The notes: a model not told the origin generated them from the letters alone. Numbered from the stretch's first letter, positions 1 through 7,675 are shown. The stretch: DNA of 12,592 nt from an uncultured Prevotella sp. (GCA_900557035.1 USRA01000057.1:1-12592), one strand, 5' to 3'. A program made the numbers and translations.

Positions 1-22
1 TTATTAATGCTATTTAACGTGA

Positions 23-2206
23 TTAGTTGGCTTGTTCGGACAAAAACTTGATTCTAATCAGTCGAATGTCCTCTTCTGTGTAGTCTTCATCCAACTCATC
101 GAGTGCCGCATCCAAGTCGTCTGTTTCGCTCTCCATGAAGTAGTCATAGATGTCGTCAATCTTGTCGTCATCCATCCTGTCTTCAATGAAATAATCGATA
201 TTCAACTTGGTTCCGCTATACACGATTGCCTCTATTTCGTCCAGGAGATCAGCAAACTCCAAACCTTTGGCGCTGGCAAGATCTTCGAGGTCGATCTGTC
301 GGTCGATGCTCTGGATGATATTCACCTTGAGCAATGACTTCTTGGCAACGGTCTTCACGCGCAACTCCTCTGGTCGCTCGATTTCATTTTCTACACAATA
401 GTTCTGGATCAGCTTACAGAATTCCTTGCCATAACGCTTTGCCTTACCTGCTCCCACGCCCTGGATGTTCTGCAACTCCTGCAAGTCGTGCGGATACATG
501 GTAGCCATCTGCTCCAGAGATACATCCTGGAAGATGACGTATGGTGGCAACTTGTGCTTTTTCGCTACACTCTTGCGCAGGTCTTTCAACATGGCGAAGA
601 GAGTTGGATCCAGTGCTTCTACATTGTTACTGCCTTCGTGAGCATTCTCTACATAATCGTCCTTAAACTCCTTGTCGGCAACAATCATGAAAGATGTCGG
701 GTTCTTCAGATAACGCTTGCCGGCGGCAGTCAACTTCAAGAGTCCGTAGTTCTCTACATCCTTCTTGAGATAACCGGCTATCAATGCCTGACGGATTACC
801 GGATTCCATACCTTGGCATCCATATCCTCACCGGCACCAAACTCTTCCAGGTTGTCGTGCTTGTGGGAAACGATGTCGTCGGTGGCACGGCCTTTCACGA
901 AATCGATGATGTACTCCTGACGGAAGTTTTCCTTCACGGCAGCCACTGCCTCCAAAACCACTACCAGGGCATCCTTAGCCTCAAACTTCACGGAAGGATG
1001 CAGACAGTTGTCGCAATTGTGACAGTTTTCCACATCATATTCTTCTCCGAAATAATGGAGCAGCATCTTGCGGCGGCAGACAGATGATTCAGCGTATGCG
1101 GCAGTCTCCTGCAGGAGTTGTCGGCCGATATCCTGTTCAGCCACAGGCTTGTTCTCCATGAATTTCTCCAGTTTTCTCAAATCCTTGCGCGCATAGAAAG
1201 CGATGCAGATACCTTCTCCTCCATCGCGTCCGGCACGACCGGTCTCCTGATAGTAACCTTCCAGACTCTTTGGAATATCATAGTGGATGACAAATCTTAC
1301 ATCCGGCTTGTCAATACCCATACCGAAGGCGATAGTCGCCACGATGACATCGATACGCTCCATCAGGAAGTCGTCCTGAGTCTGCGAACGGGTTGCAGAA
1401 TCCAGACCTGCATGATAAGGAGCAGCCTTGATATCGTTAGCCTTGAGTACTTCAGCCAGTTCTTCCACCTTCTTTCTGGACAGACAATAGATGATGCCAC
1501 TCTTACCTGGATGCTGACGGATAAACATGATAATCTGGCGATCGATGTCATTACTCTTCTGGCGCACCTCGTAGAAGAGATTCGCACGGTTGAAGGAACT
1601 CTTGAATTCCCTGGCATCCACGATGCCGAGGTTTTTCTTGATGTCTGTACGCACCTTGTCGGTAGCCGTTGCCGTAAGGGCAATGACCGGTGCCTTGCCT
1701 ATTTCGTTGATGATAGGGCGTATGCGTCGGTACTCTGGGCGGAAATCATGTCCCCACTCAGAGATACAATGTGCCTCATCCACGGCATAGAAAGAGATTT
1801 TGATGGTCTTCAAGAACTCTACATTATCTTCCTTGGTCAGAGATTCCGGTGCCACATAGAGGAGTTTGGTCTTGCCACTCAATATGTCGCTCTTCACTTT
1901 CTCAATGGCCGATTTGTTCAGAGATGAATTCAGATAGTGAGCCACGCCATCGTCTTCGCTCATTCCATTGATTACATCCACCTGATTCTTCATCAGGGCA
2001 ATCAGTGGTGAGATAACAATAGCTGTTCCATCCATGATCAAGGATGGAAGCTGATAACACAAGCTCTTGCCACCACCAGTAGGCATCAATACAAACGTAT
2101 CGTTGCCTTCCATCAAGTTCCTGATGATAGATTCCTGCTCGCCTTTAAACGAATCGAAACCGAAATAATGTTTCAACTGTTCTGTAAGATTTACCTGTTC
2201 CGTCAT
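23..2206 (-). CDS. recQ: ATP-dependent DNA helicase RecQ
   Basis: Superfamily 2 3'-to-5' DNA helicase for recombination and replication-fork repair in the cytoplasm. Visible in order: Walker A GGGKS (44-48), DEAH box (143-146), motif III TATAT (about 178-182), motif V around AFGMGIDKP (about 293-301) and motif VI QETGRAGRDG (320-329). The RecQ zinc cysteines are C377, C395, C398 and C401. An RQC winged-helix region follows (about 408-513), then an HRDC domain (about 533-603) and a strongly acidic C-terminal extension. At 727 aa it is longer than E. coli RecQ (about 610), as I recall is common in Bacteroidetes. The open frame reaches a TTG two codons upstream (2210-2212); I chose the ATG at 2206. 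It is the last gene after clpP and clpX, 109 bases below clpX, with no clear promoter of its own, so readthrough transcription is likely. Confidence 0.97.
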   Translation of the reverse strand: MTEQVNLTEQLKHYFGFDSFKGEQESIIRNLMEGNDTFVLMPTGGGKSLCYQLPSLIMDGTAIVISPLIALMKNQVDVINGMSEDDGVAHYLNSSLNKSAIEKVKSDILSGKTKLLYVAPESLTKEDNVEFLKTIKISFYAVDEAHCISEWGHDFRPEYRRIRPIINEIGKAPVIALTATATDKVRTDIKKNLGIVDAREFKSSFNRANLFYEVRQKSNDIDRQIIMFIRQHPGKSGIIYCLSRKKVEELAEVLKANDIKAAPYHAGLDSATRSQTQDDFLMERIDVIVATIAFGMGIDKPDVRFVIHYDIPKSLEGYYQETGRAGRDGGEGICIAFYARKDLRKLEKFMENKPVAEQDIGRQLLQETAAYAESSVCRRKMLLHYFGEEYDVENCHNCDNCLHPSVKFEAKDALVVVLEAVAAVKENFRQEYIIDFVKGRATDDIVSHKHDNLEEFGAGEDMDAKVWNPVIRQALIAGYLKKDVENYGLLKLTAAGKRYLKNPTSFMIVADKEFKDDYVENAHEGSNNVEALDPTLFAMLKDLRKSVAKKHKLPPYVIFQDVSLEQMATMYPHDLQELQNIQGVGAGKAKRYGKEFCKLIQNYCVENEIERPEELRVKTVAKKSLLKVNIIQSIDRQIDLEDLASAKGLEFADLLDEIEAIVYSGTKLNIDYFIEDRMDDDKIDDIYDYFMESETDDLDAALDELDEDYTEEDIRLIRIKFLSEQAN

Positions 2207-2245
2207 ATCCAACTTTAATTTTATATGTCTTTATATGGTATATAG

Positions 2246-2276
2246 AAATCAGCCGGGATTCTCTCCCAACTGATTT
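2246..2276 (-). terminator. Interrupted hairpin between clpX and recQ
   Basis: On the minus strand a 7-bp outer stem (AAATCAG/CTGATTT) surrounds a 2x2 internal loop, a 4-bp inner stem (GGGA/TCCC) and a 5-nt loop. The sequence after it is T/A-rich (TTTCTATAT) but lacks a proper run of T. It could be a weak clpX terminator, an RNA processing site or a recQ leader structure. The pairing is seen directly; the role is inferred. Confidence 0.35.
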
Positions 2277-2315
2277 GATGATATTTACAAAGAATGATGC
2301 TTGCCGGAATCATCC

Positions 2316-3545
2316 TTACGCTGACTCCAGCTGTCCAAGATGAGCCTTGTCGAGCTGTCCCTTAGCATAATCCAATGTCACTTCAAACTTCTTGATCTTC
2401 TTGGATGGTACCTCAAACATCGCATCGGTCATCACTGCCTCTACGATAGAACGAAGTCCACGGGCACCCAACTTATACTCCACAGCCTTATCTACCATGA
2501 AGTCGAGTGATTCCTCTGTAAAGCTGAGCTTGATGCCATCCATCTCGAAGAGCTTCATATACTGCTTCACGATAGAGTTCTTTGGCTCTACCAGGATTTT
2601 GCGCAGCGCATCTCTATCCAAAGGATTGAGATAGGTGAGCACAGGCAGACGACCGATGATTTCTGGAATCAGACCGAATGACTTCAAATCCTGTGGCAGG
2701 ATGTACTTCATCAGATCCTTCTTATCTACCTTGGCAACATTCTGTACTGAGTTATAGCCTACCACGTGGGTGTTCAGGCGCTGAGCAATCTTGCGCTCGA
2801 TACCGTCGAAGGCACCACCGCAGATAAAGAGGATATTCTTGGTATCCACATGGATGTAATCCTGATCAGGATGCTTGCGTCCACCCTTTGGCGGTACGTT
2901 CACCATGGTTCCCTCCAGGAGTTTCAAAAGTCCCTGCTGTACACCCTCTCCACTTACGTCGCGGGTGATAGATGGGTTGTCGCTCTTGCGGGCAATCTTG
3001 TCTATCTCGTCGATGAAGACGATACCACGCTGGGCAGCCTCCACATTATAGTCGGCTACCTGGAGCAGACGGGAGAGGATACTCTCCACATCCTCACCTA
3101 CATAACCAGCCTCGGTAAATACCGTAGCATCCACGATGGTGAAAGGTACATCGAGCAACTTGGCAATGGTACGAGCCAGCAATGTCTTACCGGTACCGGT
3201 ACTACCCACCATGATGATGTTGCTCTTTTCGATTTCCACGCCTTCCTTATCCTCAGGCTGCTGCAGACGCTTATAGTGATTATAGACAGCAACGGCAAGA
3301 TGACGCTTGGCATGTTCCTGTCCGATGATATATTCATCGAGATATTCCTTGATCTCCATAGGCTTTGGCACCTGCTTCAAGGCAAACTTCGCGTCATCGC
3401 CCTTTGGATTCAATACGCCAGTCTGCTGCACTATCTCAAATGCCTGCTTGGCGCACTCCTCACAGATAAAGCCATTGATACCCGTGATCAACAACTTCAC
3501 TTCATTCTCGCTTCTTCCACAGAAGCTACATGCTTTCTTTGGCAT
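2316..3545 (-). CDS. clpX: ATP-dependent Clp protease ATP-binding subunit ClpX
   Basis: Hexameric AAA+ unfoldase that recognises tagged proteins, unfolds them with ATP and feeds them to ClpP. The N-terminal zinc-binding domain shows C6, C9, C28 and C31. Then come Walker A GSTGTGKT (114-121), the pore-1 loop GYVG (147-150), Walker B FIDEID (177-182), the RKH pore loop (223-225) and sensor 2 GARGLR (360-365). The loop that docks into ClpP (IGF in E. coli) appears here as V262-G263-Y264. Length 409 aa is normal. The start ATG is followed directly by the zinc-finger sequence [10 protein letters not shown]. It lies 101 bases below clpP on the same strand and has no obvious TAnnTTTG promoter in the gap, so clpP-clpX cotranscription is likely. 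Confidence 0.98.
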   Translation of the reverse strand: MPKKACSFCGRSENEVKLLITGINGFICEECAKQAFEIVQQTGVLNPKGDDAKFALKQVPKPMEIKEYLDEYIIGQEHAKRHLAVAVYNHYKRLQQPEDKEGVEIEKSNIIMVGSTGTGKTLLARTIAKLLDVPFTIVDATVFTEAGYVGEDVESILSRLLQVADYNVEAAQRGIVFIDEIDKIARKSDNPSITRDVSGEGVQQGLLKLLEGTMVNVPPKGGRKHPDQDYIHVDTKNILFICGGAFDGIERKIAQRLNTHVVGYNSVQNVAKVDKKDLMKYILPQDLKSFGLIPEIIGRLPVLTYLNPLDRDALRKILVEPKNSIVKQYMKLFEMDGIKLSFTEESLDFMVDKAVEYKLGARGLRSIVEAVMTDAMFEVPSKKIKKFEVTLDYAKGQLDKAHLGQLESA

Positions 3546-3572
3546 AATGTCTTTTCCTTTTTCTTCTTTCTT

Positions 3573-3612
3573 TATACCTTTTATATATATACCTTAATAA
3601 TATATATACCTT
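3573..3612 (-). repeat. AAGGTATA direct repeats in the clpX leader
   Basis: Read on the minus strand, AAGGTATA occurs three times at 15-17 base spacing, with the first T of each unit's complement at 3573, 3588 and 3605 approximately. The units are embedded in nearly pure TA sequence. A purine-rich tract follows up to the clpX start. The copies could be a protein-binding array, an AT-rich upstream element, or simple-sequence drift. Confidence 0.4.
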
Positions 3613-3646
3613 ATATTATATATAGCAATCTTGATATACCGTCCCG

Positions 3647-4309
3647 TTACTTACGTACCAGGATATTATCAATCATACCATACTCCTTTGCTTCCTCGGC
3701 AGTCATCCAGTAGTTACGGTCGCTATCAGCATAAACCTTGTCGTATGGAGTATGAGAATGCTCAGAGATGATGGTATAGAGTTCCTTCTTCATCTTCAGG
3801 ATCTCACGAGCCTCAATCTCGATATCAGAAGCCTGACCCTGAACACCACCCAATGGCTGGTGAATCATCACACGGCTATGTGGCAAGGCAGAACGCTTGC
3901 CTTCCTGACCTGAAACGAGCAATACGGCAGCCATAGAAGCAGCCATACCTGTACAGATGGTAGCAACATCGCTGGTAATAAACTGCATGGTATCATAGAT
4001 ACCCAGACCGGCAGTAACGCTACCGCCAGGACTGTTCAGATAGATGGAAATATCCTTGCCGCTATCTACAGAGTCGAGATAGAGCAGCTGTGCCTGCAAG
4101 GTGTTGGCAGTATAATCATCAATTTCTGTACCCAGGAAGATGATACGGTCCATCATCAAGCGAGAGAACACGTCCATCTGGGTAACGTTCAACTGACGCT
4201 CCTCCAAGATATAAGGGTTCAAATACTTAGCCTGCGACTTCATCACGTCGTCAAGCACCATCCCATTCATACCAAGATGCTTGGTAGCATATTTTCTAAA
4301 ATCGTTCAT
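3647..4309 (-). CDS. clpP: ATP-dependent Clp protease proteolytic subunit ClpP (Asn at the catalytic Asp position)
   Basis: Serine peptidase of the tetradecameric ClpXP chamber. The fold is clearly ClpP: NSPGGSV (92-98, oxyanion region), nucleophile S125 in GMAASMA, and H150 in MIHQP. The third catalytic residue should fall in the DRD-type motif near the C-terminus. Here the motif reads D197-R198-N199, so the Asp is replaced by Asn (codon AAC, minus strand 3715-3713). The N-terminus carries about 30 residues before the region matching mature E. coli ClpP; part of this may be a propeptide. I chose the ATG at 4309 because MNDFRKYATKHLGMNG is the typical Bacteroidales start. An in-frame ATG at 4366 would give 239 aa but would run through the terminator arm. 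The product is 220 aa. It lies upstream of clpX on the same strand. Confidence 0.96.
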   Translation of the reverse strand: MNDFRKYATKHLGMNGMVLDDVMKSQAKYLNPYILEERQLNVTQMDVFSRLMMDRIIFLGTEIDDYTANTLQAQLLYLDSVDSGKDISIYLNSPGGSVTAGLGIYDTMQFITSDVATICTGMAASMAAVLLVSGQEGKRSALPHSRVMIHQPLGGVQGQASDIEIEAREILKMKKELYTIISEHSHTPYDKVYADSDRNYWMTAEEAKEYGMIDNILVRK

Positions 4310-4347
4310 ATCTATATTACTTTTTTCTTCAAAATAAGGAACAAAAA

Positions 4348-4414
4348 ACGAGGTTATCGACCTCATTATCTCATTCGGTGGAACAAAGATAATAAAAAAA
4401 GTCGATAACCTCGT
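4348..4414 (-). terminator. tig terminator with 14-bp stem and 39-nt loop
   Basis: A perfect 14-bp inverted repeat has arms at 4348-4361 and 4401-4414. On the minus strand the second arm is followed by TTTTTTG, as in an intrinsic terminator for tig, whose stop codon is 31 bases upstream. The second arm also forms a smaller hairpin by itself (GAGGT/ACCTC around CGATA). The long loop holds a candidate clpP promoter. Confidence 0.6.
4384..4391 (-). promoter_or_regulatory. Candidate clpP promoter, -7 box
   Basis: TATCTTTG on the minus strand matches the Bacteroidetes -7 consensus TAnnTTTG exactly. No good -33 TTTG is seen at the expected 19-21 base distance. Transcription would start near 4377 and give a leader of about 67 nt before the clpP ATG at 4309. 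The box sits inside the loop of the tig terminator. Confidence 0.5.
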
Positions 4415-4444
4415 ATTTATTTGAAGTTTTTTTTCAAAAAAGTG

Positions 4445-5803
4445 TTATTCCTGCATCATCTTGTTAAAATCCTCTACAGAAATCTCCTTTTCGTTGAGCT
4501 TAACAGCGCTCTTGAGAGCTGTAGCCAACTTACGGTCGATAGAGCGATCTACCAATGCGTCAACAGAGTCACCCTTCTTGAGAATCTCGTTAGCATAGTT
4601 CTCGATATACTCCTCAGGGATGTTTGTCATACCATACTGAGCGAACTGAGCACGAGCTGCCTCCTTAGCGGTCTCCTTGATATCCTCGTCGTTCACCTTG
4701 ATATCCTGAGCCTTGATGAGCTGCTCCTTGATGAGGTGCCATGTCAACTCCTTGATGCTCTGGTCGTAGTTCTTCTCTACGAACTCCTCACCCTTATCCT
4801 TGTTGTTAGCCAACATGATGCGCTTCAAGAGTGCATCTGGGAATGCCAACTCGCCAACCTTCTTCTCGCAGTGCTCGCGAACGTCGAGGATGAACTTGTA
4901 GTCAGAGTCGTTAACCAACTGCTCCTGCAAGCCCTCAGCGATCTTAGCACGGAAAGCAGCCTCATCCTTCACGTCAGTATCCTCACCGAATACCTGCTTG
5001 AAGAGTTCCTCGTTAACCTCGTGCTTCTTGAAGCGCTGGATCTCTGTGATCTGGAAGCTGAACTCAGACTCCAGGTCAGCAACAGCCTCACGCTCAATCT
5101 TCAAGAGAGAAGAAACCTCAGTATCGTTCTCTGGGTAAGCCTTCTTAGGGTTGAAAGTGATTACATCACCCACCTTAGCGTCATTGAAGAGATTCTTCTG
5201 CTCCTCTACCTTGATGTAGCTAGGCATCAGGATAGCACCCTCAACAGTGATACCACCTTCCTTGGTGTTACCGTTCTCGTCGAGCTCACGGATATCACCC
5301 TTCAAAAGGTCGTTCTCCTCATACTTCTCGCCCTTCTCGTAGCTGCCTGCACGCTGAGCGTACATCTCTACCTGCTGGTCGAGGATCTTATCGTCAACCT
5401 TGATGTTATAGTAATCAACCTTGTCGCGACCGTTGAGAGTAACCTTGAACTCAGGTGCAACAGCGATGTCGAACATGAATGTGAAGGTTGTGTCCTTCTC
5501 CAAGTCAGCTGGCTCCTGCTTCTCTGATGGAAGAGGCTCGCCGAGCATCTGGATATTGTTGTCCTGTACATACTTGTAAATCTCCTGGCCAACGAGCTTG
5601 TTGATGGCCTCCATCTTTACAGATGCACCGAACTGGCGCTTAATCATACCCATAGGAGCCTGACCAGGACGGAAACCTGGAACGTTAGCCTTCTTACGGT
5701 AATCTTTCAATGTCTTCTCGACTTCGTTCTTATAGTCTGCCTCCTCTACAACGAGAGTCATAAGACCATTAATCTTGTCAGGATTTTCAAATGAAACTTT
5801 CAT
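4445..5803 (-). CDS. tig: Trigger factor (ribosome-associated chaperone)
   Basis: Chaperone that binds nascent chains at the ribosomal exit tunnel. The N-terminal ribosome-binding domain includes the signature loop G43-F-R-P-G-Q-A-P50. A divergent FKBP-type prolyl isomerase domain occupies roughly residues 155-255. The helical C-terminal substrate-binding arms fill about 260-452. At 452 aa it is slightly longer than E. coli trigger factor (432). The start ATG is preceded by an A/T-rich leader without a Shine-Dalgarno sequence. Codon use looks strongly biased, as expected for a highly expressed gene; this bias also produces a long open antisense frame. It is the first gene of the tig-clpP-clpX-recQ cluster, with its own promoter and terminator. 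Confidence 0.97.
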   Translation of the reverse strand: MKVSFENPDKINGLMTLVVEEADYKNEVEKTLKDYRKKANVPGFRPGQAPMGMIKRQFGASVKMEAINKLVGQEIYKYVQDNNIQMLGEPLPSEKQEPADLEKDTTFTFMFDIAVAPEFKVTLNGRDKVDYYNIKVDDKILDQQVEMYAQRAGSYEKGEKYEENDLLKGDIRELDENGNTKEGGITVEGAILMPSYIKVEEQKNLFNDAKVGDVITFNPKKAYPENDTEVSSLLKIEREAVADLESEFSFQITEIQRFKKHEVNEELFKQVFGEDTDVKDEAAFRAKIAEGLQEQLVNDSDYKFILDVREHCEKKVGELAFPDALLKRIMLANNKDKGEEFVEKNYDQSIKELTWHLIKEQLIKAQDIKVNDEDIKETAKEAARAQFAQYGMTNIPEEYIENYANEILKKGDSVDALVDRSIDRKLATALKSAVKLNEKEISVEDFNKMMQE

Positions 5804-5855
5804 CTTGATTTTTTATTTTTATTATTATTAATTATTATCTTATTCAATTGGTCCA

Positions 5856-5883
5856 GGCTCTCCCTGACGATCCAGGATAAGCC
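5856..5883 (-). promoter_or_regulatory. Hairpin in the tig 5' leader
   Basis: On the minus strand GGCT (5883-5880) pairs with AGCC (5859-5856), and inside it TCCTG pairs with CAGGGA with one bulged G. The element sits between the candidate tig promoter and the start codon. It could stabilise the message or control translation; the role is inferred only. Confidence 0.4.
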
Positions 5884-5901
5884 TTTTACACAATCGGCTT
5901 G

Positions 5902-5909
5902 CAAAATTA
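5902..5909 (-). promoter_or_regulatory. Candidate tig promoter, -7 box
   Basis: TAATTTTG on the minus strand matches TAnnTTTG exactly, about 100 bases upstream of the tig ATG in the lptB-tig gap. No convincing -33 TTTG is visible. The predicted leader is about 90 nt. Confidence 0.5.
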
Positions 5910-5966
5910 CGCATTTTTAGCCGATATACCTAATATATAAGAGAAAAATTTGTTTTTTTAACCTAA

Positions 5967-6785
5967 TTACTCCTTATCTCTTGCTTTTTTCTGCTCATCC
6001 AGCAGCTGGAAGTCCTTCTTTCTAAGCACAAAGCTGGTTGTAAGGTACTTCTCCTTCACTGTCTTGTTTTCTGCCAGCTCCTCCGGAGTACCCTGGAAGA
6101 GGATACGGCCTTCGAAGAGCAGATAGGCTCTGTCGGTGATGGTAAGTGTCTCATCCACATTGTGGTCGGTGATGAGGATTCCGATGTTGCGGTACTTCAG
6201 TTTCCATACGATATGCTGGATTTCCTCTACCTGGATAGGATCGACTCCAGCGAATGGCTCATCGAGCATGATGAACTTAGGATCGTTGGCAAGGCAACGG
6301 GCGATTTCCACTCTTCGGCGCTCACCTCCGGAAAGCTGGTCGCCCAGGTTCTTGCGAACCTTCTGCAGGTCGAAGTCCTTGATCAGGCTCTCCAGTTTCT
6401 CAAGCTGATAGGCTCTTGGCTTGCCGGTCATCTCAAGCACCGACATGATATTGTCTTCCACACTCATCTTGCGGAATACGCTCGCCTCCTGTGACAGATA
6501 GCCGATGCCGGCACGGGCACGCTTATACACAGGAAACTTGGTAATTTCCTGATCACCCAAATATACATGTCCCTCATTAGGTACCACCAGTCCGGTGGTC
6601 ATATAGAATGAAGTAGTCTTACCCGCACCATTAGGTCCGAGCAAGCCTACAATCTCACCTTGCTTTACATTGATCGTTACACCATTGGCAACGGTTCGCT
6701 TGCCATAGCGCTTTACCAGTCCTTCTGTTCGCAGCACTAATCTGCCGTCAGAAGACTGCTGCTCTGAATTCATTATTTCGTCCAT
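5967..6785 (-). CDS. lptB: LPS export ABC transporter ATP-binding protein LptB
   Basis: Cytoplasmic ATPase of the LptB2FG complex that extracts lipopolysaccharide from the inner membrane and pushes it along the Lpt bridge. Motifs are complete: Walker A GPNGAGKTT (50-58), Q-loop Q99, signature LSGGE (150-154), Walker B FIMLDEP (170-176) and H-loop H207 in ITDHN. The family-typical FAGVDP follows Walker B. At 272 aa it is longer than E. coli LptB (241), with about 17 extra N-terminal residues and a charged C-terminal tail. The ATG at 6785 is used; an in-frame ATG at 6773 is an alternative start. lptF, lptG and lptC are not nearby. It is divergent from mlaE, sharing a 132-base intergenic region. 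Confidence 0.95.
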   Translation of the reverse strand: MDEIMNSEQQSSDGRLVLRTEGLVKRYGKRTVANGVTINVKQGEIVGLLGPNGAGKTTSFYMTTGLVVPNEGHVYLGDQEITKFPVYKRARAGIGYLSQEASVFRKMSVEDNIMSVLEMTGKPRAYQLEKLESLIKDFDLQKVRKNLGDQLSGGERRRVEIARCLANDPKFIMLDEPFAGVDPIQVEEIQHIVWKLKYRNIGILITDHNVDETLTITDRAYLLFEGRILFQGTPEELAENKTVKEKYLTTSFVLRKKDFQLLDEQKKARDKE

Positions 6786-6803
6786 AATTAGCTAATTTGA
6801 CTG

Positions 6804-6811
6804 CAAAAATA
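6804..6811 (-). promoter_or_regulatory. Candidate lptB promoter, -7 box
   Basis: TATTTTTG on the minus strand matches TAnnTTTG, 18 bases before the lptB ATG. This implies a very short leader (about 12-15 nt), and no -33 element is visible, so the call is weak. Confidence 0.35.
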
Positions 6812-6859
6812 ATAAAAAATGGGGAAATATCACCTTAAAAAACTAAAACTATTCATAAT

Positions 6860-6893
6860 ATTGCAGTTTTTTAGAGGATTTTGCTTAATTTTG
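6860..6893 (+). promoter_or_regulatory. mlaEF promoter (-33 and -7 boxes)
   Basis: The -33-like ATTG (6860-6863) and an exact -7 box TAATTTTG (6886-6893) are separated by 22 bases, close to the usual Bacteroidetes spacing. The start point would fall near 6898, about 20 nt before the mlaE ATG. This is the best promoter in the window. Confidence 0.6.
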
Positions 6894-6917
6894 CAGCAAA
6901 ATTCATAGAATATTGAC

Positions 6918-7664
6918 ATGATAATAGAAAAATGGCTTACCACCTTCGGTAAATATCTGATATTGATGGGTCGCTCTTTCTCGCGACCAGAACGTATGCG
7001 CATGTTCCTCAAGCAATATATCAAGGAAATGTCGCAGCTGGGAGTCGATTCCATCGGCATCGTACTCCTCATCTCATTCTTCATCGGTGCAGTCATCTGT
7101 ATCCAGATGAAACTGAACATCCAGAGTCCATGGATGCCTCGATGGGTTTCGGGTTATACCACCCGAGAAATCATGCTGCTGGAGTTCTCTTCCAGTATCA
7201 TGTGTCTCATCCTTGCCGGAAAGGTGGGTTCCAACATCGCTTCCGAGCTGGGTACCATGCGAGTAACCCAGCAGATCGACGCACTCGACATCATGGGTGT
7301 CAACTCTGCATGCTATCTGGTGCTGCCAAAGATTCTCGGTCTGGTTACCATCATGCCTTTCCTCGTCATCTTCTCATCACTGATGGGCATCATCGGTGCA
7401 TACGGTACGGCATTCATCGGACATATTCTCCCGCCGGATGACCTTACCCTGGGACTCCAGCATTCCTTCAACCAGTGGTTTGTGTGGATGAGTATCATCA
7501 AGAGTCTCTTCTTCGCATTCATCATCTCCAGTGTTTCCTCCTACTTTGGATACACCGTGGAAGGTGGTTCGGTAGAGGTAGGTAAAGCTTCCACCGATGC
7601 CGTGGTTTGCTCCAGCGTTCTCATCCTCTTCTCGGATGTGTTCCTTACTCAATTACTCTCTTAA
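6918..7664 (+). CDS. mlaE: MlaE-family lipid ABC transporter permease
   Basis: Inner-membrane permease of the MCE/Mla phospholipid transport system between inner and outer membranes. It has an amphipathic N-terminal region. Hydrophobic segments lie near residues 46-62, 90-101, 131-160, 190-207 and 228-246. The family motif ELGTMRVTQQIDAL lies at 110-123, and a conserved GYTVEGGSVEVGKAST block near the C-terminus. Length 248 aa is typical. It is followed after 11 bases by mlaF, clearly one operon. The substrate-binding MCE protein (MlaD) and MlaB are not encoded next to it here. Direction of transport cannot be read from sequence. Confidence 0.93.
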   Translation: MIIEKWLTTFGKYLILMGRSFSRPERMRMFLKQYIKEMSQLGVDSIGIVLLISFFIGAVICIQMKLNIQSPWMPRWVSGYTTREIMLLEFSSSIMCLILAGKVGSNIASELGTMRVTQQIDALDIMGVNSACYLVLPKILGLVTIMPFLVIFSSLMGIIGAYGTAFIGHILPPDDLTLGLQHSFNQWFVWMSIIKSLFFAFIISSVSSYFGYTVEGGSVEVGKASTDAVVCSSVLILFSDVFLTQLLS

Positions 7665-7675
7665 AGACTCTGGCT

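Noticed and set aside
2766..3713. Plus-strand open frame (315 codons) opposite clpX
   Set aside because: Antisense shadow of the clear clpX gene; it spans the intergenic gap and runs into clpP with no recognisable protein features.
4310..4366. Upstream ATG giving a 239-residue ClpP
   Set aside because: The added 19 residues come from the terminator arm and leader, and the family start MNDFRKYATKH at 4309 fits better.
4348..4414. Invertible promoter (phase-variable switch) for clpP
   Set aside because: Inverted repeats flanking a promoter are suggestive in Bacteroidales, but a 39-base segment is far shorter than known invertible promoters, no recombinase gene is near, and a T run fits a terminator.
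4421..5527. Long open frame (368 codons) on the plus strand opposite tig
   Set aside because: It is rich in Leu and Val repeats arising from the complement of tig codon bias, has no domain features and covers a well-supported trigger factor gene.
6840..7120. Minus-strand open frame (96 codons) across the lptB-mlaE gap
   Set aside because: It overlaps the mlaE start and promoter, has low-complexity composition and no family features.
7607..7675. TTG start for mlaF inside mlaE
   Set aside because: The extra 23 residues lack ABC similarity; the ATG at 7676 gives the normal N-terminus 11 bases after mlaE.
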